Positions 1-12,014 of a stretch of 64,000 nucleotides of DNA are shown here, one piece after another. The stretch covers positions 992,001 to 1,056,000 of the forward strand of contig JAJTTP010000012.1 in assembly GCA_023313575.1 (NCBI GenBank), read 5' to 3'. The notes beneath the pieces are model-generated. The model was not told the DNA's origin and did no database searches. It saw nothing but the letters and a program-made list of their open reading frames with translations. Both the position numbers and the translations under genes were made by a program. This stretch comes from Eutypella sp. D-1. Its lineage: Eukaryota > Ascomycota > Sordariomycetes > Xylariales > Diatrypaceae. Each line of letters opens with the position of its first letter. The stretch's first letter is position 1.

Positions 1-483
1 CGTGAGTTGGTTCTTCGCTCGAACGCCCGACGTGGTGCCTCCGCAGAACGAGCACTTGTGGTAGTGCGTCTTGGTTTGTGTCTGCGACGACGCTCGAGGC
101 GGCGTCGGCCGCGGAGGGTGTGCCGAGCGGAATGCCTTGTACGCCGCCCGGTGTCTCCGGTACACGTGGTAATTCAACGTATTTATGATGGTAATCGGCT
201 CCCCCTTCGGCACGAAGTGGCAGAATGGGCAGCGCTGAATGCCGTCGTCCTCCTGGGCCACTGGCTCGTCTCGTTCTACCACTTCATGCCCCGAAGGTGA
301 CGGTGAAGATCCTCTACTGCTTCTGTTGGCCGGCTCCTTTATGTCCTTCACGGCCCGGTGGGGGTCTGGTCTTGTTTCACTCCGAGTCACCACCGGCGCA
401 GGTATACCCGTGATAATCTCATCGTCTTCTAGGGATGTGAGAGAGCTGAACGAAGAGATCTCGAAGTCGTCATAGTTCGACAT
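1..483 (-). CDS. C2H2-type zinc-finger protein, N-terminal part (runs off the left edge)
   Basis: The minus frame is open from the ATG at 483 to base 1, giving the first 161 residues without a stop; the rest lies outside the window. The start MSNYDDFEISSF is followed by an acidic, Ser/Pro-rich stretch. Around residues 85-112 there is a zinc-finger-like pattern (CPFCHF, then HVYRRH: Cys-x2-Cys, about 18 residues, His-x4-His). A second Cys-x2-Cys (KCSFC) begins near residue 148, just before the edge. Spaced C2H2 units suggest a nucleic-acid-binding nuclear protein, but I recognise no specific family. It is in tandem with the TFIIIC gene that ends at 1050. Readings on the opposite strand here are shadows. 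Confidence 0.6.
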   Translation of the reverse strand, partial: MSNYDDFEISSFSSLTSLEDDEIITGIPAPVVTRSETRPDPHRAVKDIKEPANRSSRGSSPSPSGHEVVERDEPVAQEDDGIQRCPFCHFVPKGEPITIINTLNYHVYRRHRAAYKAFRSAHPPRPTPPRASSQTQTKTHYHKCSFCGGTTSGVRAKNQLT

Positions 484-1049
484 CTCGGCTACTCCACCTG
501 CGGATCTCCCGAAATGCATGGGCGGGGGAGTCAGATGCTCTGCTCCCCTTCGATCTTGCTCTGACTACGGAGGAGCAACTTCCCCCGACTCAAATAAGGG
601 CGCTTGCGCAGAACCCAGCCTTATCGATGGCGGATTTGCCTGGCAGCCCCAGCACGGTATAGTTCGGCATCATCGGTATTTCCATTTGACCAGAAACTTT
701 TCAAAGAAAGATACGTCAATTGGAGTTGACGAATAATAGGACAACATCACGATTCCATGACAAATTATTCTTTCAGGAGCATCAAACAATTAGGAATTGC
801 TACCTAAACCTGTAGCAACCTGAGTAAGGGTATCTGATTTCGATCCAGAGCTTTCGAGGCAACAGGCCATGCACAGCCCTTGTTTATACATTACAAGACA
901 ACCATAATTCAATCCAACAGCTTTAGCTTCAGCCACCTCCCTGCCTTAAACTCCATCGCTATGCAAAGTGATAAACAATCATTGAATAATAGAGACAACG
1001 AAAAAAGAAAAGAAAAAGAAACGAAAAGAAAGGCTGGTGTTAATGTGCC
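484..1049. other. Intergenic, 566 bp
   Basis: This holds the 5' flank of the left-edge zinc-finger gene and the 3' flank of the TFIIIC gene, both on the minus strand. A purine-rich A/G run (about 995-1035) lies just past the TFIIIC stop. No coding signal was found. Confidence 0.6.
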
Positions 1050-4000
1050 TTAGTCGCGGGTACTTTTCGTCGCAACTTCGACAGCCTTCCCTTTGACATC
1101 CACCATCTTCCCGACAGCCAGCCACCACCACTCGCCAGCGCTACCACCGTCGCCGCCGGGGACACCGGGGAACGAGGGCTGTAGGAGACCAAGGTGGTCG
1201 AGGAAGTCCATGATGAGGCGGGCCTCGAAGGGCTCAAGGACGGGCTTGAGGATGGCGGAGGCGCTCCGCGGGGTCATAGGTCCCTTGGTGGCCAGCGCGA
1301 AGGCCATCATACATACGTACTCGACCCAGCGGCGCCTATCGACCCTATCGAGCAAGTCTACCCAGATGGGTATCGTGCCGTGCGGGCCCCGCGTGGGGAT
1401 CTGCGCGCGCCGCACCTGCTCCAACAGCGGCATGTCGTCGTCGTACAGGTATGTCTCTGTAGGAAGTAGCTTGACCTTCCAGTGGTAGTAGCTCTTGGGG
1501 TACGAACGACTCTCGTAGTTGAGGGGCTCGAAGCCGAATGGAATGTCGGGTACATCGACGGGTTCCAGGTGGATCCTTCCGTGGGACTGCATGTTGATCA
1601 CGGCCATGATGCTGCCGTCGTCAGCGGCATACGGCAAAAACATCTCCCCGTCAGCGCGAAAGGCGTCGTCCAGTCGTGATTTGAAGGCAACGGCCTGAGT
1701 ATACTTCTCGGTGTTGGCGGCCTTGTCGACGATTCTGTCGAAATTGAAGTTGAGCCGGAACCCGAACTTCTTGCTCTTTCCCTTGGTGGCAATTCTATCT
1801 CGTATGAGGGAGTCGACTACCGTGCTAATTATACGCGTTGTCTCCTCTTCGTCACCTTTGCCGAGTTCAAGAAGCTTCTCCAGCACTTTGTGGGGGACGC
1901 CAGCCTCGCTCATCTCAGTGTTGCAAAGTGAGCGAATCCATGATCTCGCCCGTAACATAAGTGTATCATCATCCCGGCTCTTAGAAACGGGGATTGTAGC
2001 AGGCCTGGAGATGTTTGCCTCGACCCGCACGTGGACAGCAACATTGTCGAACCAAGTTTGCCTCCAGTCTATCACTTCGTCTTCTGGGTCCTCAAGTACG
2101 TACAATTTTTCGAGCTCGGTGCGGGAGCTGGGTAGGTCTATCTCATCGTGTGTGTCAAGCTTGGCGGTCCACAGAATCAGAGATACCCAGTCATAATCCT
2201 CGAGGTTGTCGTAGTCGATCGGAGCGATCTCTCCCTTCTCGTAAGCTTCTAGAAACGAGGTCTGAAACTTGTCCGTTAGGGCGTCAACGAATTTCTTCCT
2301 TTGCTTGCAGGCCTTCGGCCAGAAGCTCTTGAGGCGAGTAAACGATTTCTCCGGGAATAACTTCAGAAGCAGGCCATAATCGACAGTGCCTTCGACGCCT
2401 CCCAGAAGGGATTTTATCACGATAATAGCCGCAATGATGGCTGTGTCACCAAGACGACCAACGAGATCATTGAGCGGCCGACGCTTGGACACGCGACCCT
2501 GCTGTGAGGGTGGTAGGGCTGTGAGGTTTCGAGTTGTATATGCACAAGGCTCTTTGTTAGCAGCACGGTTGACAATGTAGTGGCTTTCGATCTCGTCGTC
2601 TTGATAGATCTTGTCTTTACGTTTTCGTCTAGTCTTGGTAGATTGATCATTGCCCTTGTCAGCCTCAGAGAGACCGGCATCCTGATCGTCGTAGACTTCG
2701 TTCTTAATCTCTTCCGGCAAATTGTCGATAGTATACTGGGTCTCCGGGGACCACTGCAAAGCCAACGGTTGCATGTTGGCTTTGGACTGATCGACTGTTA
2801 CATCCAGAAAAATTGAGCCCGGCGTCACAGGCTTCGATGAGATGACCCGAGAACCATCAGCGGACAACTCCCAATGGCTGATGGCATTGACTCGTTGAGT
2901 GAATTCAGCAAGCGGCTTATCCACCCACTTGCTTGGTTTGATTCGTCCACGACGAGGTACACTTACTATGTCATCGACACTCTGTGGCAGATTCTCTCGA
3001 TGTAGGAACCTGGCTGTTTGCAGGCTGTCATTTGTAACTGGCTGAGTTCCCAGAATAAAACGAAACTGATTAGGGAAGACGGGGCTGTTACCCTGACCGG
3101 AGCCGGGTATACCAGTCGTTTGGACATTGGGGACAGTGGCCTTATCCTGTGTGCCTTCCGCCGGAACTACCTCCTTAGTAACGGTTACATTCAGCTTCCC
3201 AGCTACCTCATCGGGTGGCTCATCTTCAGGGTCAGCTTCCGAGTGGTCGAAAGCACCAGCCGTCCAGCCGTCCCTGAACGAATCGCCCATTCTAGACGGC
3301 ATTGGTGTGGAATGATCCGAGTCAACCATGGCATCGTCTTCACGCGGCTCATTGGTGTCGCGCGCGAACATTCTCTTGCGAGGGGAAGCAGTGGTGCCAG
3401 AGTGTTTCCGCTTACGGCCGGGGGCTTTTGGCTGGACAATCCGTCCGTACCTGACGATAGAAAGAATGTTGTCCAGGCTTGCTTGCGAATTGAGCGTCTG
3501 GGGCGGCGTTGACCAAGCACCAGTGGTCGCATCTTGCAGGAAAGACGGTTTCTGGTTCCACGTAGATACTGGTTTGTGGTTTCGTCCCCACACGTATGTC
3601 AAGGTCTTTTTCTGCCCTTTGCGAGTACCTCGAGACTTGACGCTCTTGCTTCCTGAGATAGGCAGTGCATCCGTAGCGGCAACAGGAGCCTCGTCGCGTG
3701 AGCGGTCTGGCGTGGACGGGGGAATAACTACACCCGGTATAGAATTATCGTTCATTTTCCCCATATCCCCCAGTGCGGGCCGCCGATAATGCATCATTTC
3801 GATCTCGTGTTCAGGCAACGGCTGTGCTTGCGGTACCTCGCGTGGGCTTGGCTCTACATTTTTCTTTGGTTTCTCCTTAGGCTTTAACATGAGAAGCCTG
3901 TACTTTTCTAGGTCTTCTGTAGACATAACTATATCTTCTGGGATGTAAACGTTCGGGTGTGCCTCGCGAATTTTATCCTTCACGTTGAGCACCCGCGGGT

Positions 4001-7000
4001 CCATGGCTAGTTCTTCGGCCCCGCTCTTGCCGGGTGAAACACTGACAACGACGGATATCTTTTGACTATCGCCTTTCTCGTCGAGGAACAAGAAGTGCAG
4101 GCGTTTAACCTGGCCTTGGCTTTCCAGTTTGTTGACTGCGAACTGTATCGTTCTTCGATCCGGAGTTTTCGAGTCGGGGAACTCCTTATCCCAGAGAGAG
4201 GCGACAACGATGAGGAGGGACAAATCACCCGGGAAAACACCGTTATTGTCTGACAGAAGATTCTGGACGAGCGCCGATACACCCTTGACCTTCGTAATCT
4301 TGCCTTGGGAGTTGCCTTTAGAAAGGGTCACAGGGGGCCCAGTCGCAGTTTCATCGGGTGGGGCTGAAGGCTGCCGGAACGTTGGGTTGACCGTTGTATT
4401 TTCTTGTTGAGCAGCCGTATCACTGGTGTGTGGCTTCGAAGTAGGCTGCAGACTAACATCTACATTCGAAGTCCCAGTAACAGAAGAAGGTGATGCGATT
4501 GAGCCCGGAACTGTCAAAATTGGCATCTCCGCGGTTGAATCATCAGGCCCCGCGACCAGGGGCTGCTGCTCCAATTGCTTGCCATTGGCCGGCTTACCAG
4601 CATCACCTGATGAGACCTTCTGGCGCTTTTGAGGCAAGTCGGAGCTGACATCTTCATAACTGTGGTGAGGGTCGCTTGAAGATTCTCTACCCCTCTTCTG
4701 CGGGCGGTCACTAGGGGGTAGTTGAGGTTTGGAGGCAGTGTTGGAAGGCTGTGATGCCGATTCATGACGTTGTTCGTTGTGATTTGAGCTCCCATTTTGC
4801 ATTCCGGATGCTTCTTGTGAGGCCCCTTGGTACTGCTGGAGAGGGTGAGAGGTGGTGTCTGAAGCCGGACCAGACGCGCTAGGACTTCGTCCCCGTTGCC
4901 GACTAGCAACATTGTACACTTCGACATCTTGCAACAAGAGAGATCGCCCACGATCCTCTAACTTTTGGGGCGTGCCAACGATCGATGTATCGGTATCTAT
5001 ATCCCGGACCACATGCTTGGGAGACGGACGCTCTCTATTATTTTTAGCTGCCCCGTCAATCGACCGCCGGGCCTGTCGGCGCGATGGCATTGCCAGGATC
5101 ATTCTGTCCTGGCGTACCTTCCGCGCTTGGAATGGAACTGGTAGGGGTTTAGGCCGGGGAGGGGCCTCGGCAAAGGCTGGGTTACAGGGTGTCTGGGATT
5201 TACTTTTGTGGTATTCCAGTCCATTAGAATTCTTCCAAGTCCTACCACACTTGTCGCACTTGAACTTTGTTTTAGATCCTGGACGGGCCCCCCTTTTAGA
5301 TGCAACTGCATCGGAGGGGCTTTGATCCTTCTTATGAAGCGCGGATGAGGCATCATCGGCTTTGGAACCTGGAGTCGAAGATACTGGGACGGCCACATTG
5401 AGGGGCTGTTCTGGACCTTCACCCACCACGCCAGTTCCTGACGCTTTTGTTGCGGTAGCACCAAGAAACCCAGGATCTTTCAATTTTTCTGACTTGAATA
5501 TCAATACAATTGACTTCGGCGGTCGCCCGTGCCTTTTATAAGGCGAGAGGGAATTGGGAACACCACGATATACCCCGGGGGCGTCAGGGAGAGCAAGCCG
5601 TCGATTTCCCCCATCTATAGCCGTAGTATCCTCTGTTGACGATTGAATATCAAGATGCTCAGGGAGGTCATCGGCTGGCACGTCGGCGTCTCCTGTGTTC
5701 CCACGCTCTCTTTTTGAGCGGCCTGGGGCGGGTGTTACTTGATCATTGTTTGTGTGGGATATGGCACCCTCGACGCCGGGTTCTGTTTGAGATGCTTCTT
5801 GCGAATTTGCTTCTCCCTGGCCTTTTGGGGGCCGCCCCCGGGGCCTCTGGGACACCTTTTTTCGACTTGACCGACCACTTTGATAGCCAGCCAAAGCTGT
5901 AGTCATGCTTGATTTCGTGGATGATGGCGCCTTCTTGCAGAGGTCAGAAAGCGACATAGACGAGTTTGCCACGAATTTTGACGAAGACTGGGAGAACTCT
6001 TGACTCGGTTTTGCAAGAGTCACCGACGTTGCCTCGGCTTGGTCTGCTTGTTGATCTCGGGTCTTATCCGCAGCGTCCTCTTGTGATCCAGTGCCGGTGC
6101 TGCCTGGAGCGAAGAATTGATAGGTCATGATCTTCCCGATGCGTGAGAGCTGGGAAGTGACCTGATATTCTGGCTGTACTGCTTGAACCAGGGGAGAAGC
6201 AAGCGAGGCATTAGTGGACGCGATGAATTTTCGATAGCTGTGACCGAGGGTCATATGGCGGACTTCGTTATTTGATGTTCCCTCCGGCCCGGCTCTCCTG
6301 ATAACGTCGAATACCATATTCACAAAGGGCTTCTGGGGCATCCATGATGCAGATGTAACTACCATCTGATCAGAGAGCTCAGCAATACTTTTAGCAGGAG
6401 GGATCTTCGCTTGTTCGTTACTCTCGCCAGCCTTAGCCTGAGTAGCCTTTAACTTAGCGTGTTCACGCGATGCCTGGCCTCGTTTTCCCAACCGCGAAGA
6501 GGGGGCTTTGATGTGTCTGCTTGGGATGGAGCGGAATCTCTTCCACTCGCTGGGGGTTGGTTCTCGGAGGAATTTGACGCAGTCCTTGAAAAGCCGGTTG
6601 CTGTTGGCAAACCTCGCTGCGACGAAAGTCACGGCGCCGAGCTTAGTGAACCATCGAGACGACTTCGCCAGAGCTCGCATCTGAGGTATACGCTCTTCTA
6701 TTCCCATCTTTGCTCGTAAGTCGCAATATCGAATGATTCCCCACGCCTTAGTTATGGCGATGAATCCTTGTGCTATCGCCAAGTAGTCGAGTCTGTCGCC
6801 GTTCCAAAACTCAGTAAACGATACGGGGTTGAGGTCCTTCATTAAGACTTCTTTGGATAGGTCTAGTTCTTCAAGAGGGAGGCCCTCCCGCTTCGCTTCT
6901 GCCTGTGCGCTCTCGGCATACTGCTTAAGCCATAGTTTGCTCGATCTGAAGCCTCTTAGCAAGATGGGCTGTTTGATGATATAGCCCTTCCTAGCGAGCG

Positions 7001-7750
7001 CGTCGGTGCGGGTGGGCAATGATCGTTTGTCTTGGCCGGTCAGTCGTACTAAGTCGCCTTGAAGGATACCCTTTTCCTTCACAGATGCGATATCGACAAG
7101 GGCTTTCCATTCGAACAGAGGTATGCGTTTCAGGTCTGGACCGTGTCCTGCCAGGGCCTTCCATTGTCGTTGTTCGGAGACGTATAGTCGAGGAGCATTA
7201 TCTGTGCCGGGGCGAGGGCCGCTAGCACCGGAATGTGCCTCCTGGCCTGGAGTTGCCTCCGAATCCAGAGTACTCTGGGTCGCCCTCTCACGTTCGCATA
7301 GACGAATATAGTCTTCAAGGGTCAAGTGGTTGAACTCCCGGCTGGTGCCGACGGACACATCATTCCTAGCCACCAACCAGCCCCATACTTTCGAGGCCAG
7401 CCCTAAATCATGACCGCTGGTATCATTGACAACGCCATCATTGGCGCCATGACCTCTCTCCTCCTGTGCGACATTCGAGATGCTCGTCGGCTCTGCGTTG
7501 TTTTTAGATGGCCCTGACCCAGACGCGTTACTGCCATAGAATGTGCAGATGGCCTTGAGGAAATCTTGATCGGAGCAGCCTGTATAGCGAAAAACAGATC
7601 AGCGTTGTGTTTCGGGATCAGGAGCTGGTCTCTCGGTCACGTGATTCGGAGTGAGAGCTTCGATAAAGCTTGTGACAACCTACCTCGACTGCCAGAGAAG
7701 GCGATTTCAGTTAACAGATACTCGATCAACTCGTCGAGTCCCTTTTCCAT
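1050..7750 (-). CDS. TFIIIC B-block-binding subunit (tau138/Sfc3-type), two exons
   Basis: This is the largest subunit of RNA polymerase III factor TFIIIC, which binds the B box of tRNA genes in the nucleus. Exon 1 is 7750-7684, the intron 7683-7580 (GTAGGT...ACAG) and exon 2 7579-1050, giving 2198 residues. The upstream start MEKGLDELIEYL adds 90 residues to the long open frame and is in phase. A winged-helix B-block domain is near residues 160-245 (LFEWKALVDIASVKEKGILQ). The middle is low-complexity and Ser/Pro/Lys-rich, with two AT-hook-like motifs (GRPPKG near 602, GRPPKS near 703) and one C2H2-like finger near 795 (CDKCGRTW...YHKSK). The C-terminal third is more conserved in appearance, with predicted helical blocks. 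Yeast Tfc3 is about 1160 residues; filamentous fungal versions are longer. The family call rests on the B-block region and overall layout. Confidence 0.8.
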
Positions 7751-8325
7751 TTCGAATTATGTTGTTGGAGATACATCTAGGAAGTGAAGAAAAAAACGAT
7801 CACCGGTAAAATTTAGGACGGGGGATCGAATTTTGATGCTCCGTGTTGTATTCTTGGGCTGAGACTTGGAAGTTTGTTGTTTTGTAAAGGAAAGTTGGAG
7901 TGGAGGTGAAGTGGGGAAGGTTTTCAAGCTAACGATCTAAACGACAATTGGTAGCCGGTAAGACTTCGGCGAAATATGGGGTCTTATTGAGGACCTTGTA
8001 CCAAAGTACCTCCTTTAAGTTTGGTCCTGCCCTCTTGCCCGGCAGGAAGGTACCTAGGGACCTAGATAATGTGATATTGATGATATGTATCAGGGTACTG
8101 AGCACTTACATTGAGTCCATTCACTATCATAAATAGAAAGTGCTCTTGGTATAATTGGGTTGCCTAGATTGCGACCGACAAATTGGCAGTGTATGGGGTG
8201 AAAGCTTGAGAGGGCTTCGGTAGTCACTACGAGCATATATCGATTCGGTAAAGAACCTGCTAAGGGGACCTGTGTTGAGACCTGGGGTATCTAGATCGCT
8301 CGAATTTTACACTATGACTCGACTC
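7751..8325. other. Intergenic, 575 bp, with a GGTACCTAGG-type palindrome
   Basis: Promoter side of the TFIIIC gene and 3' side of the next minus-strand gene. It contains GGTACCTAGGGACC at 8049-8062, a variant of a palindromic word also seen at 9548 and 33061. No coding signal. Confidence 0.5.
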
Positions 8326-9347
8326 TCATGAAGATTTCAGCGCGGGCCGCTTATCCTCCATCATCTTCCGGTATGACGCTACCACATCGTTACGGATGGA
8401 CTGCAGTTCTTCTCTCCGCCGTAAACTCCCGGCCGCCTTCGGGACGCCATCCACCTCTACCGTAGCCCCTCCGACAGTCTTCTTCTTCTTCTGGCTCTTC
8501 ATCGTGAATTCCGGCGGGGCTAGGACGACGTCGTGGAGTCCCGCTTTCGTTTCCCCCCGCTTCTTCTTGAGGGCTTCCCAGGGGTCTTCCTCCTTATCGT
8601 TGACCTCACCAAGATACTTCGACCGCTTCCCCTTCTTCTTCTTCTTTCCCGATGATGCGCCGTCCGGCATGTTGAGCTTCCACGACACGCCGGCCTCCTC
8701 TTCCTCTAGCTCTTTCTCCGCCTGCAGCTCGAGTTCCTCCTCCCTCTTCTCCTTGACCTTCCGGTCTTCCTCCCTCCACTCGTCGTAAAGCTTGTGCATC
8801 TTGCGCTCCTTGTTCGTCCGCCAGACCTTCAGGCCAAGTGGGTCCTTCCCGTCCCTCACTGACTTGTTGACGAGACCGCTAATAGGTAATGTGGCGTCCA
8901 CGCGCGCCGCGAAGTCCGACATGCGTTCCCCGGGCTTGATTTTGGGCAGTTCGCTTATTTTCTTCTCGTCGGTCTCGGGTGCAGGAGCATCCTCCGTCGC
9001 TTTGCGCTTCTTTTTCTTTCCAGCTGGTTCGTCGCCGTTGTCGAGCCCAGACCGCGGTTTCTTCCCTCCCGCGAAGGCCATCAGCCTCTTGAACGCGCGG
9101 GGCGCATCGTCGCCACCCTTATACTCGTCGTGCTTGCGCTTGGGCTTCCTTTCGTTTTTGGGGCCCTGCTTTCCCGCTGTGTTCTTGCGCTGCTCTTGCC
9201 GTACTGGTAACGGCCTTGCGACCTGTGACGGCGGCAAGTCATATCTGTGCCAGGGAACAGCTATTAGTCAGTAGTAGAGACAGAATTAACTATTTTCCTC
9301 ACTTACGTAGACAGGTCCTTTTCGCGACGAGTGTGTTTATGCGGCAT
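8326..9347 (-). CDS. Lysine-rich nuclear/nucleolar-type coiled-coil protein, two exons
   Basis: Exon 1 (9347-9307) encodes MPHKHTRREKDLS; the intron is 9306-9245 (GTAAGT...ACAG) and exon 2 runs 9244-8326, for 319 residues. The splice joins ...DLST to YDLPPSQVARPLP in phase, which argues for the ATG at 9347 rather than the in-frame ATG at 9237. The protein is highly basic, with KKKKRK and GKKKKKGKRSK blocks typical of nucleolar localisation. A charged coiled coil is near residues 155-195 (EEDRKVKEKREEELELQ). There is a conserved-looking patch PGERMSDFAARVDATLPI near 115-135. It resembles CCDC137-like or ribosome-biogenesis proteins in composition, but no catalytic domain is visible. Function is unproven; the gene itself looks real. 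Confidence 0.8.
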
Positions 9348-10277
9348 GTTTGTGGCGGTTACATAAAAAGAATCGAATCTGATGTCTTTCCAGAACAAGT
9401 GTTAAGACAATTACAATTTACAAGGCAGATAAGTGATAAAGATCTAGAAGGAAAAATCCTACTGAATACCCCGGCGCTAAAGCCCCACTCACTATAGGTA
9501 TCCACTTGCCGGCTTGCGGGTCAAATATCAATTCAGGTACCATTATAGGTACCTAGGTACCAGGTGGAGAATGAGTATGGATGTACCTCGCGCTGAAATC
9601 GGCGGGTGCAACTACAAAAGTACATATCTCAAGTTCAATGATGGAGAAGTACATGCACAGGTAGGTACTTATTTACTTGATGGCGGTAGTGTATCGTGTC
9701 ACACACGCAAAGAGTTACGCATTATTGGAAGAAGATAAAATCGGAGAGTTACAGCTATCATTATCAAGTCTACGTTGGACAGAGACACGTCCATCCCTTC
9801 TTTACTAGTGCTGGAAAAGGGGGGGACGGGGAAGGTTTTATAAAAACAGGTCGGCGGGAGAGGCTCCAGCCAGCTCTGACGACGAAATGATGGACATTTT
9901 ATATCGTCGCGAACTAAAACGACACATCCCTGTATGTACCTGAGCACCAAATGGTGGATGAGTCGGCACGCTCCGGAAGATGCGATCGAAGAGGGTCAGT
10001 TAGGGACGCAGCCTCTCAGCTCCTACAATTCTATGTTTACTACGTAGATCTCTAAGTCTCGATATTTCTTGGGGCGCATATATATTTTCTAAGTGTTTAT
10101 ATATGCCAATTGTTGCCATTTTATATCTTACTCGTAGCGTGATTGAGAAGTTTCCCCGTCCTCCGCTCTGTACCTAACTAAAGCCCCGGGCGCCATTTTT
10201 ATTATAAAAGGGCAACAAAACCGAGACCATAAAGGGGGTCAGCTCGGCCTTATATATCCCCTCTTGCTCCCAACCCA
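9348..10277. other. Intergenic, 930 bp, divergent promoter region
   Basis: This separates the minus-strand lysine-rich protein from the plus-strand AIM6-like gene. It holds GGTACC at 9536 and the perfect 14-bp palindrome GGTACCTAGGTACC at 9548-9561. Short open readings here have no recognisable protein features. Confidence 0.5.
9536..9561. repeat. GGTACC pair including a perfect 14-bp palindrome
   Basis: GGTACC at 9536-9541 is followed by GGTACCTAGGTACC at 9548-9561. Near copies lie at 8049-8062 and 33061-33074. Dispersed palindromic word of unknown role. Confidence 0.6.
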
Positions 10278-11631
10278 ATGGCTCGCGACTTGCGCCGGAA
10301 CGCGCGGGACGGTCCTGCGTACATGCCGCTGGCCGCCAATGGCGACGCCGAAGATTCCGTAGATGGCGGGGCGAAGAGAGAAGACGCCGGCGCCGGAGGG
10401 CACGGCGTGAAATCGAGGCCGCCGCGCTGGCCACGGTCGTGGCCATCACTCCTGGCTGTCGTGACCACGGTCGGCCTGGCTGCATGGTATAACCCCCCCC
10501 TCCCCGACCGGCGCGCAGGAAGCGTGCAATAGTAAGAGAAAAAGTGCGGACCAGACATGCTAAAACGGGAAATGCAGGGTCATCCTTACCAGCACCAGTT
10601 TTGTCATGACCGTCTACGACGCGGCATCTCAGCAGTGGCACGACGAAAAGCCCAGCTACGACAACAACGGCGGCAGCGGCGGTGGCGGGCTAGGCGACGA
10701 ACTAACGCGGTACCCGACGGACTTCCTGCGGGACGTGGTGCCGATCCCCTGCCACTCGCACAACGACTACTGGCGGACGGAGCCGCTATTCTCAGCGCTG
10801 CGGGCGGGATGCGCGGGCGTCGAGGCCGACGTCTGGTTCTTCGCGGACCACTACGCGGAGACGGGGTCGTTGCTCGTAGGCCACGACACCGCGTCCCTGA
10901 CCCGCCGCCGCACCTTCGCCTCCCTGTACGTCGAGCCCCTCGTCTCCCTCCTGCTCGACGCGAACCCGCGCACCCCGTTCCACCGCCGCAACGGGCGCGG
11001 CGACGCGGACCAGGAGGAGTTGGCCTACGGCGTTTTCGATGTCGACCCCTCCCGCTCCCTCGTCCTCCTCGTCGACGTCAAGACCGATGGCGCCGAAGCC
11101 TGGCCCCGCGTGCTCGAGCAGCTCGAACCCCTGCGCTCCCGCGGCTGGCTGACGCACGTCGACGCCGATGGCGTCATCCGCCCGCGCCCCGTGACCGTCG
11201 TCGCCACGGGGAACGCGCCCTTCGACCTTGTCGCCGCCAACGCGACGTACCGGGATGCGTTCTTCGACGCGCCGCTCGAGGCGCTGTGGGAAGAGGAGGG
11301 GGACGATGTGGTAGGGGAGGAGGAGAAACGAGATGCCAGCGGCAGGAGCGTCGCTGAGTATAACGCCACGAATTCGTTCTACGCGAGCGCGGACTTCCGG
11401 CAGGCGGTGGGCCGCGTCGAGGGCGGCGGTGCTGGGCTCACTGACCGCCAGCTGCGCGCCATCCGCGGCCAGATCCGCGGCGCCCACCGCAGGGGCCTCA
11501 AGGCCCGGTACTGGGAGACGCCCGCCTGGCCCGTCGCCCTGCGGAACACGATCTGGCGCGTCCTCATGGACGAGGGCGCCGACATCCTCAATGTGGATGA
11601 TCTGCACGCTGCTTCTAGGGGTATCTGGTGA
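10278..11631 (+). CDS. AIM6-like PLC-type phosphodiesterase, membrane-anchored, two exons
   Basis: Exon 1 is 10278-10486 and exon 2 10593-11631 (intron GTATAA...CCAG; a second acceptor at 10598 is also in phase and would remove two residues). The model gives 415 residues. The N-terminus is basic and Gly-rich, followed by one hydrophobic segment near residues 52-70 (WPSLLAVVTTVGLAA), suggesting a type II membrane anchor. The catalytic region starts with IPCHSHNDYWRTEPL and GVEADVWF, followed by LLVGHD and LLVDVKTDG. This is the arrangement of the PLC-like phosphodiesterase TIM-barrel family that includes yeast Aim6, whose substrate is not established. The gene is GC-rich and converges with MCM5, leaving about 380 bp between the stops. 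Confidence 0.78.
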
Positions 11632-12014
11632 TGATGATGATGTGTGGGAGAGTATTAATGTTATTTATATATGAGCCGTTGTGTACTACGATGGGATTGG
11701 TTGCGGTTGAATCCGGCCTGGACAAATCGATGCACGGAATTAATTGTAAATAAGGAAGTGAGGCATGGCACCGATGGTAGTTTTACTTAGTCATTAGTTA
11801 CGCAATAGTGGCACATAATAGTATGTCAAAGCTACTTATTGGAATTTGAGCACATGGTCGCATAGGTTATCGATACAGCTTGACTCCGAACTCATACATC
11901 GTCATTTATTTATACTCATGCATAACCCCTTTAACTCCCCGAAGCACAGTTCGTCAAACAGCCGATTGAAGCTGTGCTGGTCCGGTCCCCATCATCCAAC
12001 AGGACCCGTCGCAA
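11632..12014. other. Intergenic, 383 bp, convergent 3' flanks
   Basis: Lies between the stop of the AIM6-like gene and the stop of MCM5. No gene or repeat was noticed; it should hold both polyadenylation regions. Confidence 0.6.

Noticed and set aside
10557..11607. Overlapping Arg-rich plus frame and a 271-codon minus frame across the AIM6-like gene
   Set aside because: They are shadows of a GC-rich gene whose own frame has clear phosphodiesterase motifs.
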